The notes under the pieces are model-generated. The model searched no databases and was not told the DNA's origin. It saw only the letters and a program-made list of their open reading frames with translations. This document shows, piece after piece, positions 1 through 8,818 of a stretch of 64,000 nucleotides of DNA (positions are counted from its first letter, which is position 1; every line of letters begins with the position of its first letter). Where the stretch lies: positions 23,010 to 87,009 of the forward strand of contig CAZMVU010000002.1 in assembly GCA_964569295.1 (NCBI GenBank), in the 5' to 3' direction. The position numbers were made by a program, and so were the translations under genes. Source of the DNA: CAZMVU01 sp964569295 (lineage in GTDB: Bacteria > Hydrogenedentota > Hydrogenedentia > Hydrogenedentales > JAGMZX01).

Positions 1-54
1 CCCGTTTGTGGTCCAAGTGTGGAAGTACGGCAACGCGGATCAGATATTCGAACC

Positions 55-1899
55 ATGCAAGAGAACCATTCGACACGGCTGTTGATTGCCGGGGCGTGCG
101 GCGCGGCCTTGTTGCTGACAAGCTGTGCGGCGCAGCGCTATGCGGACAAGGCAGACAGCGAGGTCTATGACATCATCAGCGCGAAGACGCCGGCGGTCCC
201 TGGCATGCCGGATGAATTCTCGATAGAAGAGGCGCCCAACACCGGGAATTTCGAGGATTTATCTGTGGTCACCCGAGACCACCCGGCATTCGGTGAATCG
301 GACAATGAGGCGAAGGCGCACCAGATGTCATTGGCCCAGGCGCTGAGCTTGGCGGTGAAGAACAGCCGCCAGTACCAGAACCGCAAGGAATCCGTGTACC
401 TCGAGGGGCTTGCACTCACCCTGGACCGCCACCAGTTCACGCCTATCTTCGGGGCGGACGCGCAAGCGCAGTTCGAGCGCAGCACGCGCGATGTGACCGT
501 TGATTCCGCCTTTACTGAAAGTCTCAACCGTACGAACGAAGTGATCACGCAAATCGAGATGCTTACCGGCCAGCCGGCCGATCTCCTGCGGGCCTATCAG
601 GATATGCTCTCGGAAGCGGGCGGACTTGCCAGGCTCGACGAACCGGCCGGCCGTATTGAAGATCAGCGGCAAATCACCGGCGATACCAGTGTGGGTGTGA
701 ACTGGCTACTCAAAGGCGGTGGCCGGATTGCCGCCTCGCTTACCACGACATTTCTGCACTTCCTCAAGGGGGAGGGCTTCACGGATTCGGCGAGCACCCT
801 GACCGCCACGTTTACCCAGCCGTTGTTGCGCGGTGCGGGGGCCGGCATTGCCGCCGAACAGCTCACGCAGGCCGAACGCGACATGCTGTATGCATTGCGT
901 GCGTTTGCGCGTTTCCGCAAGACGTTTGTGGTGGATGTCGCATCGCAGTACTACGGCGTGCTGCGGAACCGGGACGAGGTAGTCAACAATTGGCAGGCGC
1001 TGCAGAATTTCGAACGTAATGTCGCGCGCGAGCGCGCCTTTGCCCAGGAGGGCCGCCGTACGCCCGCGGAACTCGGGCGCCTCGAGCAGGCGCTTTTGAG
1101 CCGTGAGAATGCGTGGGTCGACGCGCTACGGCGCTATGAGGAGAATCTCGACCGCTTCAAGATCATTCTGGGCCTTTCGACCGACGCCCCCATTGTGCTG
1201 GACGGGGACGAACTGGCACAACTGCGCGAACACGGGCTATTACACCCGGCCATCAGCACCGAGGACGCTGTCGATGTGGCGCTCGCCGCCCGCCTCGACC
1301 TTTACACCGAACGCGACCTTCTCGCAGACGCTTCGCGCCGGGTGGAAGTCGCCGAAAATGCGTTTCTGCCGCAGGTGGCGCTCGCGGGCGGCATCACGCT
1401 CGACACGCCGGAAGGCGGCAACTACAACGACCTCGATGGCCGCCGCGCACGCTGGCGCTTCGGTCTCGATGTGGACCCCGATCTCGACCGGCTCCCCGAG
1501 CGCAACGCCTATCGCCGGGCGCTTATCGATCTCGCCCGGGCCGATCGCGATTTTACCCTTGCTGCCGACGAAATCAAGCTTGCGGTGCGCGCCGCCTGGC
1601 GCAACCTCGACCAGGCACGCCGCAACTATGAAATCGCCGTCAAGGGTGTCGAGCTCAACGAACGCCGTGTCGAGGAGCAGAATCTGCTCGCGGAACTCGG
1701 CCGGGCCACCGCGCTTGACCAAGTCGACGCGCAGAACGACCTCACGGACGCGCAGAACGACCTCACGGCCGCCCTCATCAGCCATACCCTCGCCCGCCTC
1801 GCCTTCTGGCGGGACATGGGCATTCTTTATGTAAAACCCAACGGACAATGGGAGGAAGTCACCGATGCCCCCCTCCGAGCAACAGCACAGGAAAGCTGA
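55..1899 (+). CDS. TolC-like outer-membrane efflux lipoprotein
   Basis: This is a predicted outer-membrane channel for the exporter encoded by the next three genes. The ATG at 55 is preferred over an in-frame GTG at 19 because it starts a clean lipoprotein signal of about 24 residues ending LLLTSC, whose Cys would be lipidated. The mature protein of about 590 residues shows two duplicated, mostly helical halves typical of the outer membrane efflux protein family, including an ATFTQPLLRGAG stretch near residue 265 and long amphipathic helices rich in Asn, Arg and Ala. It is longer than E. coli TolC (about 490 aa). The C-terminal end overlaps the membrane-fusion gene by 35 bases, which implies translational coupling. 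The family call is firm; the exported substrate is unknown. Confidence 0.88.
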   Translation: MQENHSTRLLIAGACGAALLLTSCAAQRYADKADSEVYDIISAKTPAVPGMPDEFSIEEAPNTGNFEDLSVVTRDHPAFGESDNEAKAHQMSLAQALSLAVKNSRQYQNRKESVYLEGLALTLDRHQFTPIFGADAQAQFERSTRDVTVDSAFTESLNRTNEVITQIEMLTGQPADLLRAYQDMLSEAGGLARLDEPAGRIEDQRQITGDTSVGVNWLLKGGGRIAASLTTTFLHFLKGEGFTDSASTLTATFTQPLLRGAGAGIAAEQLTQAERDMLYALRAFARFRKTFVVDVASQYYGVLRNRDEVVNNWQALQNFERNVARERAFAQEGRRTPAELGRLEQALLSRENAWVDALRRYEENLDRFKIILGLSTDAPIVLDGDELAQLREHGLLHPAISTEDAVDVALAARLDLYTERDLLADASRRVEVAENAFLPQVALAGGITLDTPEGGNYNDLDGRRARWRFGLDVDPDLDRLPERNAYRRALIDLARADRDFTLAADEIKLAVRAAWRNLDQARRNYEIAVKGVELNERRVEEQNLLAELGRATALDQVDAQNDLTDAQNDLTAALISHTLARLAFWRDMGILYVKPNGQWEEVTDAPLRATAQES

Positions 1900-3655
1900 G
1901 GCCCGCCGCCGTATTCCCCGGGTAGTTATCGCCATCATTCTTGCGGCGGCGATTGCGGCCGCCTGGTGGATACTGCCAGGAACCGGCGAAGGCGAGGAGG
2001 CTACCGCCACCTTTACCGCTTTCCGCGGGCCGATGGAGATCTCTGTGCTTGAGAGCGGGAGCATCGAGGCGCAGCAGAGCGAGGAACTCCAGTCCGAGGT
2101 GGAGGGCCAGACCAAAATCCTCAGTATCGTCGAGGAAGGGTATTACATCACCCCAGCGGACGTGAGCGGGGAAAAGGTGCTGGTCGAACTCGACGCCACC
2201 GACCTCGAGCAACGCAAGACCCAGCGGGAGCTCGAGTACCAGAACGCACTGGCCGCCTTTACCGAGGCACGCGAGGCGTATGCCATTCAGCTCAATCAAA
2301 ACGCCAGCGATGTGCGAACGGCCGAACTCGATGTAAAATTTGCGCGCATGGATTTCGAGAAGTACATGGGAAGTAAGGCCGCCGGTGAGATCGTCGCACG
2401 CATGGGCATCGAACTCGATTCTGACGCGGCGTTGCCGCCGGAACCGGGGGATATAGAAGATGCGGAGGACCTTCTCGAAAGCGATGCGATCGAGGAAATG
2501 GCCGAGGAGGCGGCCAGACCGGACCGCCCGGAGATCGACTTCGCCAGGTACGCTACCCCCGATACCCTGAAAGACGGCGAAGCGGGTCAGACCTTGCGTA
2601 AGTATGAAGATGACCTCGTGCTCTCTCGACAGGAGGTGGGCCTCGCCGAGACACAACTCGAGGGTACCAGGCGGCTTTTCGATCAAGAATTCGTGACCAA
2701 GAACGACTTGGACAATGACGAGATCAAGCTGCGGCGCAACCAGATCAACATGGAGTCCGCCGCCACCGCGAAAGACTTGTTTATTCGCTATGAGTTTCCC
2801 AAGCAGGCGGAGAAGCTGCTGTCGGACTACGAGGAATCCCTGCGAAAACTCGAGCGAGCGCGCAAACTTGCCTTGTCACGCCTGGCCCAGGCCGAGGCCA
2901 AGCACAATTCGACCGAGGCACGCTTTGATTTGCAGCAGCGCCAGCTCGAGGATGTGGTCGAGCAACTCGAGAAATGCACCATTACCGCCACAACCCCGGG
3001 CCTCGTGGTCTATGGCACCGGCCGCGAACGCCCCTGGGACAACGAGCGTATCGAGGAAGGGGCCACGGTACGCGAGCGCCAGGTTATCATCACGATCCCA
3101 AACACCACGGCCATGGCAGTCGATGTGAAGGTGCATGAATCCTACGTGCAGCAGTTGGAAAAGGGCCAGCGTGCGCAGGTACAGATCGATGCGCAGCGGG
3201 GCGCGCAACTTGCCGGTAAGGTGACCAGGATCGGCGTGTTGCCCGATTCGCAGAACCGCTGGATGAATCCAGACCTCAAGGTGTACTCCACCCAGATCGC
3301 GTTGGACCAGTCGCCGGACTGGCTCAAGCCCGGCATGAGTGCCGAGGTGGAAATTGTCGTGCATTCCCTCGATTCGGCGCTGCAGGTTCCGTTGCAGGCA
3401 GTGCGTGGGCAGGCCGGCAATCGTGTGATCTATGTGGCGGGCGCTTTGGGCGCCGAACCGCGCCCCGTGAAAACCGGCATGTACAACGACACCTACATTC
3501 AGGTGCTCGAAGGTATTACCGAGGGTGACAATGTGCTGTTGACCCAACCGGCGGATTTCGATCCGGAAGATGATGCGGAATCCGCACCGGGCAATAACGG
3601 TGGGCAATCGCAAGAACCCCGGGACACCGGGGGCGGCCAGAGGCGTGGCGCATGA
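1865..3655 (+). CDS. HlyD/MacA-like periplasmic adaptor (membrane fusion protein)
   Basis: This adaptor should link the inner-membrane ABC transporter to the outer-membrane channel. A single N-terminal membrane anchor lies at about residues 18-37 (VVIAIILAAAIAAAWW). It is followed by a barrel-sandwich half (SGSIEAQQSEELQSEVEG), a long coiled coil, the second half near TTPGLVVYGTG, and beta-barrel segments with VQIDAQRG and LKPGMSAEVEIVV. At 596 residues it is clearly longer than typical MacA (about 370). The extra length comes from an acidic segment at about 170-235 and an extended coiled coil. The C-terminal tail is Gly/Gln-rich. Its stop overlaps the ATPase start by four bases (ATGA). The substrate cannot be predicted. 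Confidence 0.88.
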   Translation: MPPSEQQHRKAEARRRIPRVVIAIILAAAIAAAWWILPGTGEGEEATATFTAFRGPMEISVLESGSIEAQQSEELQSEVEGQTKILSIVEEGYYITPADVSGEKVLVELDATDLEQRKTQRELEYQNALAAFTEAREAYAIQLNQNASDVRTAELDVKFARMDFEKYMGSKAAGEIVARMGIELDSDAALPPEPGDIEDAEDLLESDAIEEMAEEAARPDRPEIDFARYATPDTLKDGEAGQTLRKYEDDLVLSRQEVGLAETQLEGTRRLFDQEFVTKNDLDNDEIKLRRNQINMESAATAKDLFIRYEFPKQAEKLLSDYEESLRKLERARKLALSRLAQAEAKHNSTEARFDLQQRQLEDVVEQLEKCTITATTPGLVVYGTGRERPWDNERIEEGATVRERQVIITIPNTTAMAVDVKVHESYVQQLEKGQRAQVQIDAQRGAQLAGKVTRIGVLPDSQNRWMNPDLKVYSTQIALDQSPDWLKPGMSAEVEIVVHSLDSALQVPLQAVRGQAGNRVIYVAGALGAEPRPVKTGMYNDTYIQVLEGITEGDNVLLTQPADFDPEDDAESAPGNNGGQSQEPRDTGGGQRRGA

Positions 3656-4338
3656 GCGAACCGGTTGCGCGGCTCGAAGATGTGAGCAAGATATACCACC
3701 TCGGGGCGGTGGATGTGCATGCGCTGCGCCACGTGAGCATCGACGTGCAACAGGGTGAGTACGTGAGCATTATGGGGCCATCCGGCTGCGGCAAGTCCAC
3801 CCTGCTCAATGTCGTGGGTTGTCTCGACCAGCCGACCCGCGGGGCCTATTACCTTGGTGGCACCAATGTGGCCGTGTGCGACGACGATACCCTGTCTGAG
3901 ATTCGCGGCCGGCGCCTGGGCTTCATCTTCCAGTCTTACAATCTTATCCCGCAACTCACGGTGCTGGAGAATATTGAAGTACCCCTGCAATACCAGGGGG
4001 TGTATGAGGAAGAGGCGCGTGCGCGGGCGATTGCCTTGGCACAGCGAGTGGGGCTCGGCGATCGCCTGCACCACCGTCCCCTCGAACTATCGGGCGGGCA
4101 ACAGCAACGCGTCGGCATTGCGCGATCGCTCGCCAACGACCCGCTTGTACTGATCGCCGACGAACCGACCGGCAACCTCGATTCGCAATCAGGGGCGGAT
4201 ATTCTCGACCTGTTTGACGAGTTGCACGCGCAGGGCAAGACCCTCGTGCTCGTGACCCACGACGATGAAATCAGCCGGCGCAGCCAGCGGATAATCCGTT
4301 TGCTCGACGGCGCGGTGGAGAGCGATGTCCGCAACTGA
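3652..4338 (+). CDS. MacB/LolD-type ABC transporter ATP-binding protein
   Basis: This cytoplasmic ATPase powers the adjoining permease. All nucleotide-binding motifs are present: Walker A GPSGCGKST at 42-50, signature LSGGQ at 146-150, Walker B VLIADEP at 166-172, and switch His203. The FIFQSYNLIPQLTVLENIEVPL stretch, the Q-loop region, is typical of the MacB/LolD/FtsE-like subfamily. The length of 228 residues is normal for a stand-alone ATPase; E. coli MacB has this domain fused to the permease, so the machine here is split. The start overlaps the adaptor's stop, and the 3' end overlaps the permease gene by 14 bases. The biochemical role is confident; the substrate is open. Confidence 0.93.
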   Translation: MSEPVARLEDVSKIYHLGAVDVHALRHVSIDVQQGEYVSIMGPSGCGKSTLLNVVGCLDQPTRGAYYLGGTNVAVCDDDTLSEIRGRRLGFIFQSYNLIPQLTVLENIEVPLQYQGVYEEEARARAIALAQRVGLGDRLHHRPLELSGGQQQRVGIARSLANDPLVLIADEPTGNLDSQSGADILDLFDELHAQGKTLVLVTHDDEISRRSQRIIRLLDGAVESDVRN

Positions 4339-5665
4339 AACGCCCATACCCCGGCCTGCCGGCCGCACCCGTTTCACTTGGGGACGCGTAAAGCGCACCC
4401 TCAATCTTGGACTCAAGAGCTTGTGGCTGCACCGGCTGCGGTCCCTGCTCACCGTTCTCGGGATCGTTTTCGGCGTCTGTTCCGTCATCGCCATGCTTGC
4501 TGTGGGCGAGGGCGCCAGCTACGAGGCCCAGCAGCAGATTCGAAGGCTTGGCAGCAAGAACATCATCCTGCGCAGCGTGAAGCCTGCGGCACGCCAAAGC
4601 ACCGGGGGTAGCCAAAGCCAGCGGGTGCTCGAGTACGGCCTCACCTACCGCGACGTCGCCATCATCGAGGAAACCGTACCGGGGGTTCGCGAGGTGGTCC
4701 CGGCACGGCTAATTCGGCGGGAAGCGCGCGCGGGAACGCAGGTCGCTGAATCGGAAATCTACGGCACCACCCCGCGTTACCTCGCTGTGCAGCAGGTGCC
4801 CATCAGCAGGGGCCGCTTTTTCACACCCGTCGAACTCGAAGGCAACCGCAATGTGTGTGTCATCGAGGAGGAGATCGCCAGCCGCTTCCTGCTCTTCGAC
4901 AGTCCGCTCGGCCAGGCGTTGCGCCTTGGCGGGGACTACTATACCGTGGTGGGCTTGTATAAAGCGGGCAATAGCAACAGCGATTCTGCCCCCGGTTCCG
5001 CCGCGGCCGCGGCTGGAGACAGCGGCACGACGCGTATCTACATCCCACTGACGGCCGCCAAGAACCGGTTCGGCGAAATCCTCATACGCCGCACCAGCGG
5101 CAGCTTTGAAGCCGAACGCGTGCAATTGCACGAGGCCATTGTGCACATTGAAAACCAGGAAAACGTCGAGCCTGCCGCGGCGGGCATTCAGGACCTGCTC
5201 TCGCATCGCCACAAAGAGAAGGACTACGAGGTCATCGTGCCCCTCGAGTTGCTGCGGCAGGCCGAGCGCACCAAGCGCATCTTCAACATCGTTCTCGGCG
5301 CCATCGCGGCCATCTCGCTCCTGGTGGGCGGCATCGGCATCATGAACATCATGCTGGCCAGCGTGACCGAGCGCACCCGCGAGATCGGCATCCGCCGGGC
5401 TCTGGGCGCACGCCGGCGCGACATCATCATCCAGTTTCTGGTCGAAACCGTCATGCTCTCCGCCATGGGCGGGATCATCGGCGTGGCGCTCGGCCTCATG
5501 ATCCCGTACTTTATCACCACCTTTGCCGAGATGCGCACCATTGTCACGCCCGCAGCCCCCATCCTCGCATTCACCATTTCCGCCATTGTAGGCGTCGTTT
5601 TCGGGCTCTACCCTGCCATACGTGCCGCCCACATGGATCCGGTCGAGGCGCTGCGCCACGACTGA
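4325..5665 (+). CDS. MacB-like ABC transporter permease
   Basis: This is the inner-membrane partner of the preceding ATPase. It has the MacB_PCD plus FtsX architecture. A first membrane helix at about residues 40-62 contains LRSLLTVLGIVFGVCSVIAML, followed by a large periplasmic domain of roughly 220 residues. Three C-terminal helices come last, starting near residue 325 with NIVLGAIAAISLLVGGIGIMNIMLASVTERTREIG. The conserved RTREIGIRRALGA loop is intact. The protein ends AIRAAHMDPVEALRHD, the usual FtsX-family terminus. It is the last gene of the four-gene operon. A short Ser/Ala-rich insertion (SNSDSAPGSAAAAAG) lies in the periplasmic domain. Confidence 0.92.
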   Translation: MSATETPIPRPAGRTRFTWGRVKRTLNLGLKSLWLHRLRSLLTVLGIVFGVCSVIAMLAVGEGASYEAQQQIRRLGSKNIILRSVKPAARQSTGGSQSQRVLEYGLTYRDVAIIEETVPGVREVVPARLIRREARAGTQVAESEIYGTTPRYLAVQQVPISRGRFFTPVELEGNRNVCVIEEEIASRFLLFDSPLGQALRLGGDYYTVVGLYKAGNSNSDSAPGSAAAAAGDSGTTRIYIPLTAAKNRFGEILIRRTSGSFEAERVQLHEAIVHIENQENVEPAAAGIQDLLSHRHKEKDYEVIVPLELLRQAERTKRIFNIVLGAIAAISLLVGGIGIMNIMLASVTERTREIGIRRALGARRRDIIIQFLVETVMLSAMGGIIGVALGLMIPYFITTFAEMRTIVTPAAPILAFTISAIVGVVFGLYPAIRAAHMDPVEALRHD

Positions 5666-5805
5666 CGGGGCCTTTTCTGAATCGCCTGCGTATCTGCTGT
5701 GCCCGGCCCAATGGGCGCGAATAGAGCGCATTTCCGAAATGAGGCGAATATTGGTACAATCACGCGAGCTCAGCCAACTTCGATCCGTTCCATGGGAAAG
5801 AGTTC

Positions 5806-6519
5806 ATGAAAGAGAAGGTGACGAACACACCGGCGGAAGTGCCCGAGGCAGACTTCTACGGCCGCCGGTTGGCGCAGCAGGCAGAGCTGCGTGCATGGCG
5901 TCTTAAGCAGCGCGGGGAGCTCGCCGTTCGGGCATTGCGCCGCAATGGTTTCGAGGCGCACTTTGTGGCCACCGCGGCGCAAGCCACGCAGGCCGTACTC
6001 GAGGCCATACCCGCCGGCGCCACGGTGGGCGTGGGCGGTTCGGTGACCGTGCGCCAATTGGGGGTGGTGCAGGCATTGGGCGATGCGGGTCACACCCTTT
6101 ATGATCACTGGGCGCCGGGCCTCAGTAAAGAAGCTGTTTTCGGCATCCGCCGCGCGCAGCTCACCTGCGATGTTTTTCTCGCGAGCGTCAATGCGCTCAC
6201 GCTCGAAGGGCAACTGGTCAGCGTCGATGCTTTTGGCAACCGCACGGCCGCCATGATGTTCGGTCCACACAAGGTCGTGCTGGCCGTGGGCGCACAAAAG
6301 ATTGTGCCTGACCTCGAGGCAGCCCTCGCGCGCCTGCGCGACGTGTGCGCTCCGTTGGCCCTGCGTGAAAGCGGGGCGGACCTCGCCTGCGTACAGGATG
6401 GCGTGTGCAGCCATTGCAAGTCCGAGGGCCGCCTGTGCCGGGCCACGGCAATCCTGGATTGTCAACCGCTTTGTACCGAGACCACCGTGTTTGTCATCGG
6501 TAAAGAAATTGGGTTTTAG
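5806..6519 (+). CDS. LUD-domain protein (LutC/DUF162-like)
   Basis: The protein belongs to the LUD superfamily, whose members include LutB/LutC of L-lactate oxidation. The diagnostic core is the glycine-rich VGVGGSVTVRQLGV segment at about 66-79, then DVFLASVNALTLEGQLVSVDAFGNR and FGPHKVVLAVGAQKIV. A Cys-rich tail (CVQDGVCSHCKSEGRLCRA) is typical of stand-alone LUD proteins and could hold a metal or cluster. The 237-residue length is normal. A GGAAAGAG ribosome-binding site precedes the ATG. It lies about 100 bases upstream of the 2-oxoacid oxidoreductase genes on the same strand, which suggests a link to 2-hydroxy- or 2-oxo-acid metabolism. No substrate can be assigned from sequence. Confidence 0.82.
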   Translation: MKEKVTNTPAEVPEADFYGRRLAQQAELRAWRLKQRGELAVRALRRNGFEAHFVATAAQATQAVLEAIPAGATVGVGGSVTVRQLGVVQALGDAGHTLYDHWAPGLSKEAVFGIRRAQLTCDVFLASVNALTLEGQLVSVDAFGNRTAAMMFGPHKVVLAVGAQKIVPDLEAALARLRDVCAPLALRESGADLACVQDGVCSHCKSEGRLCRATAILDCQPLCTETTVFVIGKEIGF

Positions 6520-6625
6520 CCGGCCGCACTTGTTTACTGTCGGGTGCGCCATGACACAAGAGGACATTCGCCCGGTTGCCGGTATGTGCCGGCGGCCGCG
6601 CCCTGTTCTCGACAGAGGAGTTGCC

Positions 6626-7243
6626 ATGCAGTCGTCTGCCGGGGTCACGAACGGTGTATTGGAAATTCGATGGCACGGGCGGGGCGGCCAGGGCGCTATT
6701 TCGTCGGCGCGCATTCTTGCGGAAGCGGCCTATCGCGGGGGGTGTCTTGGCGTGACGTCGGCGCCTTCTTTCGGCGCGGAACGCCGCGGCGCTCCCGTGA
6801 CCGCCTCGACCCGCCTGTCCGAAAAGCCGCTGCGTATTTTTTCGCAAATCGAAACGCCTGATATGGTTGTGGTGCTGGATGAATCGCTGCTCACCTGTGC
6901 CAACCCGCTCGCGGGCCTTGCCGAATCGGGCATGGTGATTGTCAATAGCCGCCAGGCGCCTGATACATTGGGCTTGCCGGACGATATCGCCATCGTTACG
7001 GCGGATGCCACGGGCGCCGCCAAGGAGGCCGGGCTCGTCGTTTCCGGTACAATTATGGTAAACACGGCCATGCTCGGTGCGGTCGTGCGTGTCGCGCCGC
7101 ACGCAACCCTCGAGACCCTTTGGATGGCATTCGAGGCGTCTTTTCCGCCCGACGCGGCCCGGGTAAACTACGAAGCAGCCCGGCTTACCTATGAACGAAC
7201 GCAATGCAATGAGCGCGCGGGCGAGATGTGTTCTTGCGCCTAA
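6626..7243 (+). CDS. 2-oxoacid:ferredoxin oxidoreductase, gamma subunit
   Basis: This is the gamma subunit of a pyruvate- or ketoisovalerate-type ferredoxin oxidoreductase, which oxidatively decarboxylates a 2-oxoacid to acyl-CoA. The start at 6626 is supported by GAGGAG seven bases upstream and by the family N-terminus IRWHGRGGQGAISSARILAEA. The HGRGGQG motif is at 17-23, followed by SAPSFGAERRGAPVTASTRLS. The length of 205 residues is usual for four-subunit enzymes. It is followed by delta, alpha and beta in the PorGDAB/VorGDAB order. Sequence alone does not separate pyruvate from branched-chain or other 2-oxoacid substrates. Confidence 0.9.
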   Translation: MQSSAGVTNGVLEIRWHGRGGQGAISSARILAEAAYRGGCLGVTSAPSFGAERRGAPVTASTRLSEKPLRIFSQIETPDMVVVLDESLLTCANPLAGLAESGMVIVNSRQAPDTLGLPDDIAIVTADATGAAKEAGLVVSGTIMVNTAMLGAVVRVAPHATLETLWMAFEASFPPDAARVNYEAARLTYERTQCNERAGEMCSCA

Positions 7244-7261
7244 CGTGCCGGGAGATCCCTT

Positions 7262-7555
7262 ATGGCCACACGAGACTGTCAACACAAAACGGCGACCTCG
7301 ACCCCCTGCATTGGCGAGGCCGGGGAAACAGGCGCCTGGCGCAGCGAGCGGCCTGTGCTCGATTCGTCGAAATGCCTCGCCGTGAAGCAGGGCCGTCTGG
7401 TATGCATGCAATGCTGGCTGTTTTGCCCTGAGGCCGTTATCAGCCGCACGGTACCGGCCGAGGTGGATTTAACGTATTGCAAAGGGTGTGGGATTTGTGT
7501 CGAGGTATGCCCTGCCGGCGCCATCACCATGGTACCGGAACACGGCACTTCGTAA
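7262..7555 (+). CDS. 2-oxoacid:ferredoxin oxidoreductase, delta subunit (2x[4Fe-4S] ferredoxin)
   Basis: This small ferredoxin-type subunit carries electrons out of the oxidoreductase. It has two Cys clusters. The C-terminal one is canonical (CKGCGICVEVCP). The N-terminal one reads Cys, nine residues, then CMQCWLFCP, so the gap between its first and second Cys is longer than the usual two residues; the CW-x-x-CP signature of PorD is kept. The 97-residue length fits PorD/VorD. It starts 18 bases after the gamma gene and ends 37 bases before the alpha start. The atypical first cluster spacing deserves a structural check. Confidence 0.87.
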   Translation: MATRDCQHKTATSTPCIGEAGETGAWRSERPVLDSSKCLAVKQGRLVCMQCWLFCPEAVISRTVPAEVDLTYCKGCGICVEVCPAGAITMVPEHGTS

Positions 7556-7592
7556 ACGAAATGAATACGGGAAACGGAGCAAAGGAGGGGCC

Positions 7593-8810
7593 GTGGGTGC
7601 ACAATTAACGAGCGCTGCCATCCTGACGGGGAACCAGGCCGCCGCAGAAGCTGCGCGGTTGTGCCGGGTACAGGTGGTAGCCGCCTACCCGATCACGCCG
7701 CAATCGTCTGTCGTTGAGACCCTCTCGAAGTTCATCGAGCAGGGGAAGCTCGATGCCGAGTTTGTCACTGTCGAGAGCGAGCACAGCGCCTTGTCCGTGT
7801 GCATCGCCGCGTCTACTGTCGGGGCGCGTGTTTTCACGGCGACCAGTGCGAACGGCCTTGCCTACATGTGCGAACAGATTCACTGGGCCGCCGGTTCACG
7901 CCTGCCCATCGTCATGGGATGCGCCAACCGCGCCATGGCCGCGCCCTGGAGCGTGCTCAATGATCAGCAGGACTCGATGTCGCAGCGCGATACCGGCTGG
8001 ATTCAGCTTTACTGCCGGAACAACCAGGAAATACTGGATACTTTTATCCAGGCGTTCCGCATCGCCGAGACGGTGCATGTCCCCGTGATGGTGTGCTACG
8101 ACGGGTATATACTCTCACACACCGTCATGCCCGTCGAGGTGCCCAGTCAGGCGCAGGTGGATGCTTTCCTTCCGCCGTACGAGCCGCACACGCTGCTGGA
8201 TCCCGCCCAGCCCCGCAACATCAATCCCGTGACCCTGGCGGACCCGCGGTTAGACGGCAACGGCATGCTCTGTCATGGGTATATGGAACTGCGCTACCTG
8301 CACCAGGAAGCGCTGCTCGAAGCGCCGGCGGCCATTGTCGAGGCGGACCGCGCCTTCGAGGCTGCCTTCGGGCGGCGTTGGGGCGGGCTCTACTGGGCGT
8401 ATCAGCTCGAGGATGCCGAGGTCGTGTTGCTGGCGGCGGGGAGTCTGGCAAGTGAAGCGACGGCCGCCGTGGATGCGTTGCGGGCCGAGGGCGTGCCTGC
8501 GGGCGTGCTCGGGCTCAGGGCTTATCGTCCCTTTCCCAAGGCCGCGCTTGTGAACGCGCTCGAGAATGCGCGCCTCGTCACGGTCTTCGATAAGAGCCTC
8601 AGCTATGGAAATGAGGGGCCCATCTGTGGAGATCTCAAGGCGGCGCTCTATGACAGCACGCATCGCCCCGTGGTACACGGTTACATCGCGAGCTTGGGCG
8701 GCCGCGATGTGAAGGCGCGCCAACTCGCCGATGCAACCCGCGAAAGCCTGCGCTGCTTGGAAGATAACGGCGGCAACAAACCAACCGGCTGGATCAACTG
8801 CCAGATATAA
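7593..8810 (+). CDS. 2-oxoacid:ferredoxin oxidoreductase, alpha subunit
   Basis: The alpha subunit contains the pyrimidine-binding half of the TPP site and the transketolase C-terminal-like domain. The start is taken as GTG at 7593 because AAAGGAGG lies directly upstream (7581-7588) and the product then begins MGAQLTSAAILTGNQAAAEA, as in the family. The hallmark YPITPQS motif is at 32-38 and the Glu-containing VESEHSAL follows. The central TSANGLAYMCEQIHWAAG and the C-terminal domain near VVLLAAGSLASEA are intact. The length of 405 residues is normal. The stop at 8810 is eight bases before the beta subunit start. Confidence 0.92.
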   Translation: MGAQLTSAAILTGNQAAAEAARLCRVQVVAAYPITPQSSVVETLSKFIEQGKLDAEFVTVESEHSALSVCIAASTVGARVFTATSANGLAYMCEQIHWAAGSRLPIVMGCANRAMAAPWSVLNDQQDSMSQRDTGWIQLYCRNNQEILDTFIQAFRIAETVHVPVMVCYDGYILSHTVMPVEVPSQAQVDAFLPPYEPHTLLDPAQPRNINPVTLADPRLDGNGMLCHGYMELRYLHQEALLEAPAAIVEADRAFEAAFGRRWGGLYWAYQLEDAEVVLLAAGSLASEATAAVDALRAEGVPAGVLGLRAYRPFPKAALVNALENARLVTVFDKSLSYGNEGPICGDLKAALYDSTHRPVVHGYIASLGGRDVKARQLADATRESLRCLEDNGGNKPTGWINCQI

Positions 8811-8818
8811 GAGGCGCC

